Assembly (NCBI GenBank): GCA_022592445.1
Contig: JABYQR010000063.1
Coordinates: forward strand, 97,138-161,137
Length of the DNA stretch: 64,000 nucleotides
Source of the DNA: Cytidiella melzeri
Lineage: Eukaryota; Basidiomycota; Agaricomycetes; Polyporales; Irpicaceae
Reading direction: 5' to 3'
Positions 24,326 to 36,120 of the stretch are shown here, in pieces. The notes beneath the pieces were generated by a model that saw only the letters and a program-made list of their open reading frames with translations, searched no databases and was not told the DNA's origin. How positions within the stretch are numbered: the stretch's first letter is position 1; each line of letters starts with the position of its first letter. The position numbers and the translations under genes were made by a program.

Positions 24326-27300
24326 ATGAAAATTGTACTAACATTTCACCAGCCATCTTCGGTCACCAGCTCGGTCAAATGCTCTCTAACGTCTGAAGCG
24401 GAGCTCGGGCATCTCGTGGTAGCCAAAGCAAACCGCATCGAGGTCTCCTCCATTACTGCTGAAGGCTTGAGACATGAGTCTACGCTGGAGGTGTGGGGGA
24501 GAGTAATCTCAATGAAAGCAGTTCCAACAGAGGTGCATATTGGTGTCCCTCTCGGCTGGCAGGAGAGTTTTTCTCACAAGTTTTAGGATCCGTCGGCGTC
24601 GAATCTTCTGGTTCTGCTCGACCACCCACATCCAAAGCTTCTGTTGCTCAGCTACAGCAATACTTTAGGAACTTATGCCCTCGAGACAATCTGGTCCTCA
24701 GACCTCTACGACCGTCATGCCCGGCATTCTGAATTCTTCACCGACATCGTCACCAGCGCATTTGGTGAAGTCGCTGTTGTCAGCTGCTATATCAATAAAC
24801 TCAAAGTCGTTTGCTTTGGAAATGGCCGAGTCACCAGCGATTTTGATGTAATGTGCGTATGTTCGCCAACACTTGCTGTTATGCTCGTCTAATTGCAACT
24901 CAGTCTCCCAGAATTGAATCTCCTGTCCCTAGCCTTCATGGAGACTAGCTCTGAAATTTACACCCTTGCGATTCTGCACATCGATCACCTTCTACGTGTC
25001 CAGATCCTCGCACGAGACCTTGATGTTGGAGCCCAGGAACTATCACCCGCACCCTCTGTCTATCTCCAGCGTGCGATCCTCCCGCAGAACTCCTTTCCAG
25101 ACACGGATACACCCCTTGCGCTTGTCCCGGTTCCGTCGTTTTCACTACATCCGTCTGAGAATGCTGATGAGCAGAGCGCACGGTGTCTCGGTGGCGTGCT
25201 GGTTTTGGGTGGCCGTAAAATCATATTTGTAGAGGCTGCTACATTGGATGAACAAAAATCTGAAAAGGGAAAGGAAAAGCGACAACAGCAGAGGAAGTCA
25301 AGCGCATCCGAGAGAACTCAAAGACAGGCGAAGCAGAAGGACAAGGAGCGAGAAGCAAGGCATGTCAAGTCAAGGGCTAAGGTGCAGTGGCCTTGGAGCG
25401 AAGTCGCTGCGTAAGTTTAATGCTCTGATTGTGTGTCCATGCTAACTTCACTTCCAGATGGTGTCCAGCAGACGATGATGGACGTCGATTTTTCGTTGGG
25501 GACATATTTGGCCGTCTTGGCCTGCTGACGATTACTGACTTGCCGGAGCTTATCTTACTTCCTGTTGGCGAGGTAAGACCTGTCTGAAATCGACTTATTC
25601 TACAATCCTCACGCCTCTGGATTAGATATCTGCACCTACTACAATGTCATATCTGTCGTCACAGATCCTATTTGTGGGCTCTCACACAGGTGATTCTCAA
25701 ATTGTGCAAATTCATGCAACCCCACACAGTGGGTTGGATCGGGATACGCTTAGCATTCCTGATAACATCTCCACTGTCCCACCAACCGCACTCGGCCAAG
25801 ACCAACGAATTTCGCCTTCGTTATACGACGAGGACGTGGGGATGGAAGGCGTCGAAGATCAAAGGAAAGGAAAGGGCGGAAAGGTTGTTGCGCTCAAGGG
25901 AACATATCTCGAAGTTCTCGAGCAGTTCCATAACCTTGCGCCCATCCACGATGCAGTCATGGCAGACACAGAAGAGAGCGGACAGGTCTGTCTTGTCGAT
26001 CTGTCACTGTAGTGCAACTGGTACCGACAAGCTTTTCTCGTTTGTTAGCCACAGATTGTCACTTGTTCAGGTGGTGCTAACACGGGCACACTCAACATCG
26101 TCCGGACCGGTGCTGACTTTCATGAGCTGGCCGTACTCAGAGACGTCCCAAATGTGGCGAAGATCTTTCCCATTCGCAACTCTTTCGAGGCAGAGTACGT
26201 TGTGCCTGGGTTAATATTGCCTATGATTGAAAGCTGATACTGAACAGGATAGATACCCATATACTACTCTCCACATTACATGAGTCACATGTTCTAAGTA
26301 TTGATGGTCGCGACACGCTGATGCGCATCGACCCCGAATCCACGGCGCTGATTACCGACCAGCCTACCTTTGCGCTTGCCAATATCCCTCGGCGTGTACA
26401 GAGAGTCAGCTCAACCGGATCGATCTCTGCTTACTCTGACTCCGCGTATATCGTCCAAGTCACACCGAACTGCGTGAACCTGGTGGAATACGATGCCACT
26501 GTCAGAGCTTACAACCGGGTTGGGGAACGGTGGACACCTGACCAAGGTTCGACCAGGCACGGCTGTGAGATTGTTGCTGCGAGCTTGAACGCGAGTCAAT
26601 TCATTGTTGCGCTCCGCGGTGGAACTCTTGTCTATCTGAACCTTGGATTCAACGGGCAGCTGAGTGTCGTCAAGTGTGTCATAATTTCATTCTGACGCGA
26701 TTCCATGTACTGATTGTTGACTTCAATCGTAGGTCTCGTGAGTTCCCCGGACAAGAAATTTCAGCAATAAACTGCACACCATTTGATCCAACGAAGATGT
26801 TTTCATCCTACATTGCACTCAGCTTTTGGGACTCTAACGACGTCCAGATTATATCGCTTAAAGACGGAAACCTTGACATCCATTGTATCAGCCCGCCTCT
26901 TCCCGCTCTCCCTTGTTCTATTGTTTTGCACAACTTCGGCACCGGTGCCAATACGAAGCACGCTGACTTCCGTCCGTCCGTGGTTGTGGGCCTTGCTGAC
27001 GGAAGCGTCGCCACAATGAGTTTGCAGGACAATCAGCTCCGGGATCTGAAGCTCTTCATGCTGGGCGCGATGCCGGTGTCGCTTAGTACCACGGAGGTAG
27101 ATGGAAAGCGGACAGTCTTTGCGAGCGGGAGTCGAGCGGCTGTATTCTACTGGGAGAAACAACGGATAAAACAGTCGTCCGTCATGGCGAAGGTGTGTTG
27201 CTCTTGCCTTTTATCGTCATGTGCTACGATACTGATTCATGCGGGATTAGGATGTGAAGATAGGCACCAGTCTGAACGCTGCTCAATTCCGGACATGCCT

Positions 27301-28821
27301 GGTTCTAGCCACCTCGACTTCTTTGCACATTGGCCAGATACGCGGCATAGATAAGATGCAGGTTCGCTCTGTGAGTCTGTTACGAGTATGATTCAGAAAA
27401 AAAGCTGTTTTGACAAGCTATGCGTCAGATACCGCTGGGCTTGGAAAACCCTCAGCGCATAGCGTATCATCCAGGGTACAACGTCTTTGGGGTAACTTCG
27501 CTGGATGTAGTACCACACCCGATTGGAGCGACAAACCTGCGCACCAGCAGCTTCAGTCTCATCGATGGCATTACATTTGCTCGTGCGTTACCTCCTCATA
27601 TCAGCATTCATGCCCTTGACTCATTCACTCAGAGCTCAACCAATACAATTGCCTTGATGAAGACATCACAGCGGTGAAATCACTATCTAACTCAGGAATT
27701 CCTTCATCCGCAGCTTTCTGCATCGGCACTATGCACGTGAAACCTGGGGAGCATGAGCCTTCGCGCGGGCATTTAATGCTCTTCGAGATTGCTGGAGCCA
27801 AGCGTGACTTGATCCTGATTGCTTCGGAGACGACGGATGGTTGTGTCTGTGCAATCGATACTGTGAAGGGGATGATTGCTGCTGCTGTGAATACCGCGGT
27901 ATGTTTTCTTTTATGTGCCTTGATGGAGAAATCGTAATTTTGGCTGAGCTAGGTCGACCTGTACTGCGTTATACAAGAAGACAATTCGACAAAGTTGTCG
28001 CGCGTTGCCCGATGGAACCACAACTACTTCGTAATGAGCTTGGTGGCGAAGGACGACAGACTGCTCGTCGGGGATGGAATCAGCTCTGTGTCTGTGCTGC
28101 AAGTGAAGGGACACGAATTGGTATCTCTTGCCAGAGATTATGCGCCGCTGTGGCCGCAGACTATCGAAAGCGCGAAGAACAACGGTGTGATAGGTTCGAA
28201 CGTAGGATCATTTCTTTTGGCTCCTGCGAGCAATGCTCCATCTCTCTCATTCCTGATTGCGATATAGGTCGACTGCAACCTCTTCACATTCATCATCCAA
28301 GAAGCTGAAGGCCGCAAACGCCTGGAACGCAACGGACACTTCCACCTAGGGGACGTTGTCACCAAGTTTATACCGGGAGGTCTGAACGTCCAGGATACGC
28401 ATGAGTCGCATTCGAACACGTTTGAACCGGAGCATATCTTCTTCACGTCTTCAGGGCGTATAGGGGTTGTAATGCATGTCAACGACGAAGTGGCGTTGGA
28501 CCTTACGGCGCTGCAGCGAAACATGGCTGGTGCTATAACTGGCCCAGGAGACGTTAACCATACAAAGTGCGTTTCATCACTGCGCCGATACGAATGGAAC
28601 TGACCTGCAATGGCCTTGATAGATGGCGTACCCCTTCGAATGCTCGAGGCGGCAGTGACGCCGAGCCATCTTTTGGCTTCCTCGATGGCGACTTTTTGGA
28701 ACAGTTCCTCGTTCACCCCGATCCCGACAAGTTGTTGAAAGGCAAGAATAGAGCGGAGAGGATCAGAGTGGAGAGAGAAAAGGTGAACGAGATGTTGGAG
28801 AAGCTGCCCAGCTTACATTGA
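24326..28821 (+). CDS. DDB1: DNA damage-binding protein 1 (DDB1)-like, CPSF-A family
   Basis: This is the large three-beta-propeller adaptor of CUL4 ubiquitin ligases, used in nucleotide excision repair and, in fungi, in heterochromatin and replication control. The start at 24326 gives MKIVLTFHQPSSVTSSVKCS, then VVAKANRIEVSSITAEGL, LEVWGRVISMKAVPTE, and after an intron SNLLVLLDHPHPKLLLL. Later blocks include VGDIFGRLGLLTITDLPEL, LFVGSHTGDSQIVQI, EVLEQFHNLAPIHDAVMAD, QIVTCSGGANTGTLNIVR, GLADGSVATMSL and RIAYHPGYNVFGV. The C-terminal CPSF-A domain has RGHLMLFEIAG, ARWNHNYFVMSLVAKDDRLL, DVVTKFIPGG and the ending DGDFLEQFL and EKVNEMLEKLPSLH. A Lys/Glu/Arg-rich insertion of about 50 residues (near 25250-25380) interrupts the first third. 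Roughly ten introns. The combination of blocks favours DDB1 over CPSF1 or SF3B3. Confidence 0.92.
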
Positions 28822-28980
28822 ACGATTTTGTGGGCCGGAAAGTAGAACAGTACTGAAGATGCTGCATGTGATGTATCAAGTAGGTGAATGGAAGGATACT
28901 CCCGACGCTTTTGTGCGAACGCTATCTCGAACCATATACCTCTAAGATTTCGGTCTACAAGATGAATACAACGTTCGACT

Positions 28981-29487
28981 TTATGGTACATAAATCCGTT
29001 CACCACGGTAAGTCCTCCCATTGTCGTCCAGGATTCCTTTGAGCCGTATCGCAATGTTCCTCACTCCCTCCCGACTCACTTCCACCTCTCGCCATGTCCC
29101 TGCAACACTCCAGCACTCGGAGCAGGCCTTGCTAGCCGCGCTTACCGTCCCCACGTCCAACTCTCCTCTCGCGTTCAATGCCACTATGATGTCTACAAGC
29201 CGGTTGAACCCATTCTGCCAGGAGACAAGCCCGTTGTCAGGGTTCATGCTCGTGTCCGTGACGAGGTAGGATGATGCAAGTCCTAGACATTGCTGCAGAA
29301 CGAACTGGTCTATGGACCCGGAGGTTTTGGTCATACGAGCGATGACTCTCGTTACAAATGCACCATAGTCGGTGTTAGCAGGCGAAGATTCGTTCGGAGG
29401 ATGAGCGTTGTCCTATGGCGAACGGTCAGCCTACTACTGGCAGTAATGCCTGAGCTGCAGACCTACACGATGGTGTGCACCGCTCAT
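28981..29487 (-). CDS. Conserved-looking hypothetical protein
   Basis: I do not recognise this gene. The long open exon ends at 28981 (RTYRGERIYVP) and its upstream part reads DNAHPPNESSPANTDYGAF then VTRVIARMTKTSGSIDQFVL, a soluble helical protein without membrane segments. A good splice (GTAGGT...CCATAG) joins it to MSGAHHR, giving the start at 29487; earlier in-frame sequence (QAPKAQSPA) is open too, so another upstream exon is possible. The balanced composition and clean splice argue for a real gene. It is convergent with DDB1 (159 bp between stops) and divergent from the CCDC47 homologue (281 bp). Confidence 0.65.
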
Positions 29488-29768
29488 TGCAGGGCTCTGC
29501 GCCTTAGGAGCTTGATATATCTGAGGACTGCTAGTCAACCTTCAAGCAGTGTACGAGGATAGGGTATATAGTGCACATCCTTCTAGTACATATATATATG
29601 TTCGAGAACAGGATTCGAACATGGGAAATTGCCCAAATGGGGATTACCCGGCACATGCCGAGCTCAGGCACGGGTCAAGCGCCCATTGAGTATGCGCTGG
29701 CGTCTCTTTCATTCTGTCGCTCGTCGTTGTGTCTCTCCTCCTCGACGTCGTGCACGGCAGCGGCGGCC

Positions 29769-31266
29769 ATGTCAAGCCCATTCGCGTTCAGCAAGCTCTT
29801 GTCGGTAATAACACCGCCTCCAGTTGTCTTAACTGCCGATTACGACGGCTTGGAGTACAGATGGAGGATGCTCACCTTCCGCCCTGCTCGTGAGTACTAG
29901 GACTTGCTCACGTCGGACAAAACTCACACATACTCCCAGTTTTTCAACAAGAGGCTCTTTACCTTGCTGCCATTCTGCTCTATCTTGCATGGTTTTACTT
30001 TGGAAAGAGTGCCAACCTCAGTCGAGCGAATAGCTGGTGCGTCACGTTGACAATAATCCTCGCAGGCTTAAAGACTCTATAGCTCTGCAGGGTTGACGCA
30101 CATTCTTCGCTGTACGCAGAGCAATTCTCAAAGCCTGCACAAGCAGGAGGGTTAACCAAAGGCATGTATGACATGTCTTGTCCGATGACAGTCGTTGCTT
30201 ACCGCTTTACTAGATGGTCACTCGGATTTCTTCTTGTTCTCCACGGGCAGACGTGCTGTCGCCTCCTTGCACACCACCCTCACCCTTCGTCCCCGCCATG
30301 ATCTCCTCCAATATGTGTACCAATTCGTTCGTGGAATAATAGAGCTGAACCTTCACTACGAAGATGTCCTCGAGCTGGATTTGACGTTCCAAGATACTGC
30401 GAATGTCCCTGACTGTGTATGGGCGGTCGTAGCCAAGTCAGAAATGAAGAACATTCGAGATAGTCGTTGGGATCTTGTCAGTCGGCTCTCATATGTGGCA
30501 TAGGTCTCATGTCACTGACAGCACTTTCAGAGCTTCACGCGTACTTCGGAATCGCCTAGCCTTCCACCTTCGTTGTCCATCATGTCTGGTACGCTGCGCA
30601 TCCTCTTTTCGCAGTCTCTGGCCCTTGTAACAGTCGTCCATTACCACAGAATATGCAGATGTCACAGAGAACCTCCTCAAACAACATGGTCCACTATCCC
30701 TCGCTCAAGTCTTTTCCGAAGACCACTCTCCTTACTTCCGCTCTCTCTCCCTCACCGACCAACCCCGCACGCGCCCGCTTGCCCCGCTCCCCGCGTCCCA
30801 ACGCCACAAGCACCTCATCCTCTCTCTCGCTGTTCCACCTACCTCTGACGCCTCCGCCACCCTTCCTCTAGTAACTGCCTTTTTTCAACTAGCAGACGTC
30901 ATCGCGGGCACCGGCGGGTGGGGTATTGGCAAGGGACCAGGGCAAAAAGGCGTTGGGTTGGCGCAGAGTTTAAGGCCGGAGACGAAGACCAAGCTGAGAA
31001 CTACGAGGGAAAAGGTGGAGAAGGAGATCAAAGAGGAGGCCGTGAGGGAGCAAAGGGAGGAGGCGGAGATTGAGAAGGCGGCTAAGAAGAAGAAGGCGGA
31101 GGAGGAGAGGTTGTCTAAGCTGAGTGCTGCTGAGCAAAAGAAGGTGAGTTCATTGTTGCTCTCAAAGCCTTTGGCCGTGCTGACACTAAACTTGTAGGCG
31201 TTGGAGCGCGAGAAGAAGAGGGCAATGCGTAAAACCCAGGGTAAGATGAAGGGCGTAGGGCGATAA
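29769..31266 (+). CDS. CCDC47 homologue (DUF1682), ER membrane protein
   Basis: Human CCDC47 is part of the PAT complex, which helps fold multipass membrane proteins at the ER translocon; the fungal role is inferred from homology. The start MSSPFAFSKLLSVITPPPVV is followed by ADYDGLEYRWRMLTFRPA, a transmembrane segment EALYLAAILLYLAWFYFGKS, the conserved cytosolic domain (GHSDFFLFSTGRRAV, SLHTTLTLRPRHD, WAVVAKSEMKNIRDSRWDL), and a C-terminal highly charged coiled coil. That tail, REKVEKEIKEEAVREQREEA, then LSKLSAAEQKKALEREKKRA and MRKTQGKMKGVGR with a stop at 31266, is the most diagnostic part of the family. Several short introns, including one at about 31143-31198. An antisense frame at 30885-31337 is a shadow of the Lys/Glu-rich coiled coil. 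Confidence 0.88.
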
Positions 31267-31542
31267 AATAAGGTATCCTCTATGATATAGGCTGTGTTCC
31301 AATCATTACTGTAGCCCCGCCCACTTGGGAATGCCAAAGCCGACGAGTGTCATGCTCCCTATTAATTTATGTCTACTGTCTCCCAGTGTCTTGTAGTAGT
31401 CCAGTCACATCTAGTATTCGTCGGCATGATCATTGATGTTTAGCTGCCTTCCTGAGGCTGACGGTGCTGCTACCAGTTCTCAGAACTCTACCGGTTGGTG
31501 TGAGTCCAGCTACTCACAACTAAATCTCTCTCGGCAATACCA

Positions 31543-31794
31543 TCACTTGGCCAGGCCCTCCTTGAGTTTTTGCTCGATGGCAATCACTCTTGCCTCGACT
31601 TGTGCAAATTTCTGCAGCTTGGCATCGTGTAACTCTTTCAGCATCCTCGCCTGCTCAATCTTGAGCCTCTTGAATTCGTCGTCGAGCTGGTGGTGCCACG
31701 GGTAAAGCACGGTAGTTTGGAAGCCCAACGCGGCGGTGGCGATGGCAAAGTTCAGATAGGGGAGTAGCGTGCGTGCGCGAGGACCGAGGACCAT
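31543..31794 (-). CDS. Small single-pass membrane protein with coiled coil
   Basis: This single-exon frame encodes 83 residues from the ATG at 31794 (MVLGPRARTLLPYLNFAIAT). A hydrophobic segment (about residues 11-30) follows a basic N-terminus, then YPWHHQLDDEFKRL and a charged helix that looks like a coiled coil to the end (EARVIAIEQKLKEGLAK). The layout, positive N-terminus, one membrane pass and a helical tail, fits small mitochondrial inner-membrane or tail-type proteins, but I do not recognise the family. It is convergent with the CCDC47 homologue and followed upstream by the STB6-like gene on the same strand. Confidence 0.6.
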   Translation of the reverse strand: MVLGPRARTLLPYLNFAIATAALGFQTTVLYPWHHQLDDEFKRLKIEQARMLKELHDAKLQKFAQVEARVIAIEQKLKEGLAK

Positions 31795-32094
31795 GGTGGG
31801 TTGTATTCGTAGCAACGAACGAGCGTAGATAACTGTAGCGAGTACTAGTAGGATGTGGGGGGTGGTCCTGAGGGGGGACGGGGGTATATATACTGTACGG
31901 ATCTCTTCGGCCGTAGAGATCTAGAAGGCGAGGCGAGGCTGTGAGGCAGACATCGGATCTCAGGCCAGGCGTGTGATTGGTCTGTGGTAGTACTCCGGGA
32001 AGAAAACGAGCTCTACTCACTACAAATTGATTCCGGGCTTCAAAGACACGCGGTAGACTGATACGCTCATGCAGCCGCCGTAAAGAATGCATCC

Positions 32095-35000
32095 TTATGT
32101 CGTTTTATTCCGCATGAGAGCAGCCCGAAGTTCCACACCAGAGGATGAAGCCGGTATCGACATCGTCCTGGCTCTCTCTTGCTTCCCCTCTTCCTCTTTC
32201 TTCGTCGATTCCGATGGACCATCTTCCTTCTTGCTGCTCGGTGTCCTCGAAGTCCCCCACTTGCTACCCCAGTAGTTGAAGAACCGCAACAACCATGTCG
32301 GCTTCAAATTCGCATGCTCCACCACATCTCCCTCGTCGTCCTCGTGATATGCACCTCTGCTCCATGGCAGCCCAGCTTCCTCTTCGACTTCACTCTCCGT
32401 TCGCCCATGAATGTCTACCAGTCTCGTGTTGCCATCCAGCGTCCACTGGACACGGTTGAACCGCCCATGAGCTCCGCTCACGCCTTGAGGAAGTTTGCGG
32501 CCGGTACCAAACACTCGTTCACGTACAGTGAGCACCTTCTGTCGCGGGGCTGCCGCCATATGCCACAAATCGTCCACGAGGAATTGCGCCGACTCGTAAG
32601 CGAGAGCGTTGGTCTCTTGCGTCATCGCGTCTGCGTGTGCTCGCATAGCTTCGATGTCCTGCAACACGCCAGCTCGTGACTGGAGAGCATCTATGGCAGC
32701 TTGTTTAGAGGTTTGATCCATACGAAGCGACGAGTTCGAAGCAGAGAGGGTAGTCGTGAGTGCTTGAAGACATGCTATAACATTCTCCAAATGTTGCTCT
32801 CGCCGTCGCATCATAAGCGTCTGTCCACAAAGTTCGACGTCGATGCGCATTCGTTCTGGTGGCAGGATCCGCGTGCCACGCAACACAGCTACATCGTCGA
32901 AACTGCGATACCTCTTCAACGCTTGTAGGTGGATGCGCTTGGCCTTCCTAATTTCGTCTCCCTCGCTTGCATCTTCTTCTGAGACAGGCCGGGGCGCAGG
33001 ACTGTTACTGATTACTCGTCTCTGTCTACCCTCGTCATCGTCCGCCAGCGAATCTCTGGCAGTTTGTGGGTCGGCCCAACTGACAATACGTGTTTGAGCG
33101 TACAGTTTCGCAGGAGGATTTCTTTGATTGAACTCTGTAACTTTCCGGTCGTAATCAGACAGCTCGCCGGTCGAATGTTGCGCATGAGACAGATTACCCA
33201 CTCCGAGCATAAATGGATATCTTGTATGCGAATCCGCTGTGGACTGCATCAGCACTCGAGAGATGTGAGAAGCTATCATACACCTACAAACAGGCGAAAC
33301 CTGTCCGCTGGTGAGTATGTCTTCATCATCAGGCGGTTCACTGGATAACACAGCTCAAGGTTAGCTGTATTCTTAACGTTGTATGTACCATGTACCTTGA
33401 GATGACGACGGAGGGTAGGGGCGTTGAAATGGCCTGACCACGAAGCGGCGACTCGTACCCTCTTGCCCTGGATCCTAAGTCGAGGCTGGGCTTTTTGGTT
33501 CTTCCGAGCCTGTAGGAATTGTCAAAACGTTCAGCCAGCAGTAATGTGCTGGCATACTTACGCTGCCCAAGCTTCAAGTTTCCGCTGGACTCTTCCTGAC
33601 CAGGGCATACCGCCCATGAAGTCGGCCTCGTCTTCAGACAGCTTCACGTCCTTGTCTTTCTCCTTCTCCATCCTTTCCCGCACCTTGTCTTCTATCTCCT
33701 TCTCCTCGCCCTCACTCCAGATCGCTTCCCTCTCCTTGCGTTTCCGAGCAACATCGCCAGGACGACCTGTCCATAGATAACGCACACTTGGTGATGCATC
33801 CTTTGCGTTCGCAGTGATACCTCTCACAAACTTCCCCAAGTCGGTGGTAGGACTCAGGTTATTCGCTAACCCGAATAACCCTTTGCCGCTGTCTGGATCA
33901 GGGTTGGTTCGTAAATCAGTAGCGAGGTCGTCGAGCTTGTTGATAAGTACTCGATGTACTTTGTATGACTCGCTCTGCTTGCCCTTCTCATAGGCTGCAC
34001 TTATCGTCTCGTATACCGCATGTGTGAGGTAACATTGCTGTGGTGGCGACGTCGGCGCAGATGAGGTAAAGGGGCTTGCGTTGTTGCTCGCTGACTGAAA
34101 ATGATGAGGAAGGGACATGGAATGTGAGTGGCCGTGAGGTCTAGTCGATATGAATGAGGTTAGGGCTTTGACGAAGGGCAACGGCTCGATAAAAGGATCC
34201 TTGGGCACGTACTAGAGGTGGCTCAACTCAGTACCTCTACTTCAATGACGACAGATACTGACCTGTCCTAGAGCACTCAGCCTATTTCGAACGGTCAAGA
34301 CTAAACTCAACAGTGCTGCGACAACGGTGGGATCTGCTACTCGCTCCATTGGCTGCAAAACCTTGAGTTATGTCACTCGCGAGATAGTGTGTAACTCTAC
34401 CTCGACATTCACGCAGGGTTCACCAACTTCAGTTACCCAACGCTGTATACCCTCACAAGTCACATCGCAGAGAAGGCCGTCCCGCTCTTCACGACAGATA
34501 TCAAACATGCCGGAAATGGCCAACGCGGCCTGAACAATCCTGATGAGTTCAAGCACGACCGCTTTGAATAGTCCTGGCGACCGTATGACAGACTTGTCAG
34601 GTATATAATATGACGAAATGAAACGGTCTTTAGTAGTTTCACTAGAAGAAGCGGTGAATCTGAGCCAATTCACTGTCCACACAGCTGTAACACTTACCTG
34701 GGCTCCTCGAGAGTGAGTGCACTGCGACCACTGCACCCCATCCGAAGGACATTAATGTTGGTGTACAGCTGTTCACGGATGTCGAGGTAGTTTCCACCAG
34801 GAATATGTACTATTGTGAAATCGGAACGGAAATTCGCAAGCGACGTAACCATGATGACTCCGTGTTTTGTCTTCGAAAAGAGATAAGCAGCTACAAGGAC
34901 GTATAGCGACTGAAAGCACATACTTCTTTCGGGCGCGCGCCATCCCGGCGTAGCTGGTGAATGGCTTTCTCCCACTCCGCTTGAGCCTCGATCGTTGTGA

Positions 35001-35692
35001 GGGACAGCAAGGGACTCAGTGCTGTCACCATAATCTAAGGCAGTAGAAAGAATAAGGGGCAATGAAGATAACCCTACGGACATGCGCGAACCTTATGGCT
35101 TGGATCGCCTGTGAGTACGGTGAGCACGGTGACAGGACGATGTCTATCTACAACCCTTACATGCTATGAGCATCTCGCACAGAAAAGGTTGACTGCAGTA
35201 TGCTTACCACTTCTCGACAGCGTAAATTTGATAGCCAGACAGTTCTATCTGCTCCTCCACTACCTCGAAGCGACACTCTCCGCCAATCCAGTCCACAAGC
35301 GGGGCAGACGAGGAGCTAAAATCTGGGGAAGGCGACGCTGTCTGAGCTAAAGAGCCTGCCCTTGGACGTGAGTGCTTGGCTGGAGAAGATTTCGTAGTCC
35401 GGGGCAGTGAGAACGCGTTGGAAAGTCGAGCTGGTCGTACTGTTGGCATCAGCAGCTTGTGGACATGTATATGTGCAACATTGGACGAGGATGCCTGGGG
35501 GGTCAGCGTGGCAGAAAGAGGAGGAGGGAGAGAAGAGGCGGCTTGTCGTGAGGTAGAAGGAGGTCGAGGAACGAAGGCAGGAAGGAGGGGTGAGACGTTG
35601 CCACCGTCAGTCGACGAGGCTGGTGAGACAGCAACGGGGACTGGTAGATACGCTGTGTTCACTCGAGGCTTCTGGTTTGCTTGTAAAGTCAT
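32095..35692 (-). CDS. STB6-like protein (SIN3-binding protein family)
   Basis: Yeast Stb2 and Stb6 bind the Sin3 histone deacetylase scaffold; function in basidiomycetes is inferred. The start at 35692 (MTLQANQKPRVNTAYLPVPV) is followed by a Ser/Pro-rich region and then the conserved N-terminal domain: DWIGGECRFEVVEEQIELSG, YQIYAVEKWVVDR, VLTVLTGDPSHK, LYVLVAAYLFSKTKHGVIMV, FTIVHIPGGNYLDIREQLYT, RMGCSGRSALTLEEP and LELIRIVQAALAISGMFDIC. The second half has VRNRLSALGQYVPKDPFIEP, charged helices (RERMEKEKDKDVKLSEDEAD), IVSWADPQTARDSL, a predicted coiled coil around RREQHLENVIACLQALTTTL, and ends SSGVELRAALMRNKTT. Several introns. The GCSGRSALTL block is what decided the family. Confidence 0.8.
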
Positions 35693-36120
35693 CTTGGATT
35701 GCACAGCGGACAAGTCGTCAAAGGCAGGAGGAAGAACATCTCTCTGCGAATACGGGTGCAAGGGGATAATTATAATAGTGATTGATAACAAACATTTGTT
35801 ACGAGTGTAAGAACACGTTTGTTATCATTTCGCTACGAGTGTAAGACACTTTGTTATCAGATTAAGAAACACTCTGCTTTGGATGTCTTCGCCTCCTGCG
35901 ACGTCTACGACCACCAGGCTGTGTTCACGGAGCACCCGTTGATTATCCACACAATTATCGCGTATTTACCAGGCAGAGTTGATATCCTTCGAATTGACCA
36001 GCTGTCCTGGTAGGACGACTTGGTCTACTTTGCAACTGCAATCTTTCACTGCCGTCCTTATCTTCTCCCTCTGAGCCGCGTCGGTACACCTCGACTCTTG
36101 CATTTGCAGACTCACCACTG
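35693..36120. promoter_or_regulatory. Divergent intergenic region with repeated TGATAACAAA motifs
   Basis: The 428 bp between the STB6-like start (leftward) and the GW-rich gene start (rightward) hold a cluster of related motifs. TGATAACAAA occurs at 35783-35792, its core forms a palindrome TAACAAA-CA-TTTGTTA (35786-35801), and two near-identical copies of TACGAGTGTAAGA...TTTGTTATCA lie at 35800-35827 and 35834-35859. No coding frame is supported. The motif could be a transcription factor site shared by both genes. Confidence 0.55.

Noticed and set aside
29596..29650. Possible tRNA T-arm (GTTCGAATCC on the minus strand)
   Set aside because: No matching acceptor stem, D-arm or anticodon arm can be folded around it.
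30885..31337. 150-codon reverse frame over the CCDC47 homologue
   Set aside because: It is the antisense of a Lys/Glu-rich coiled coil, which always reads as a Phe/Ser/Leu-rich open frame.
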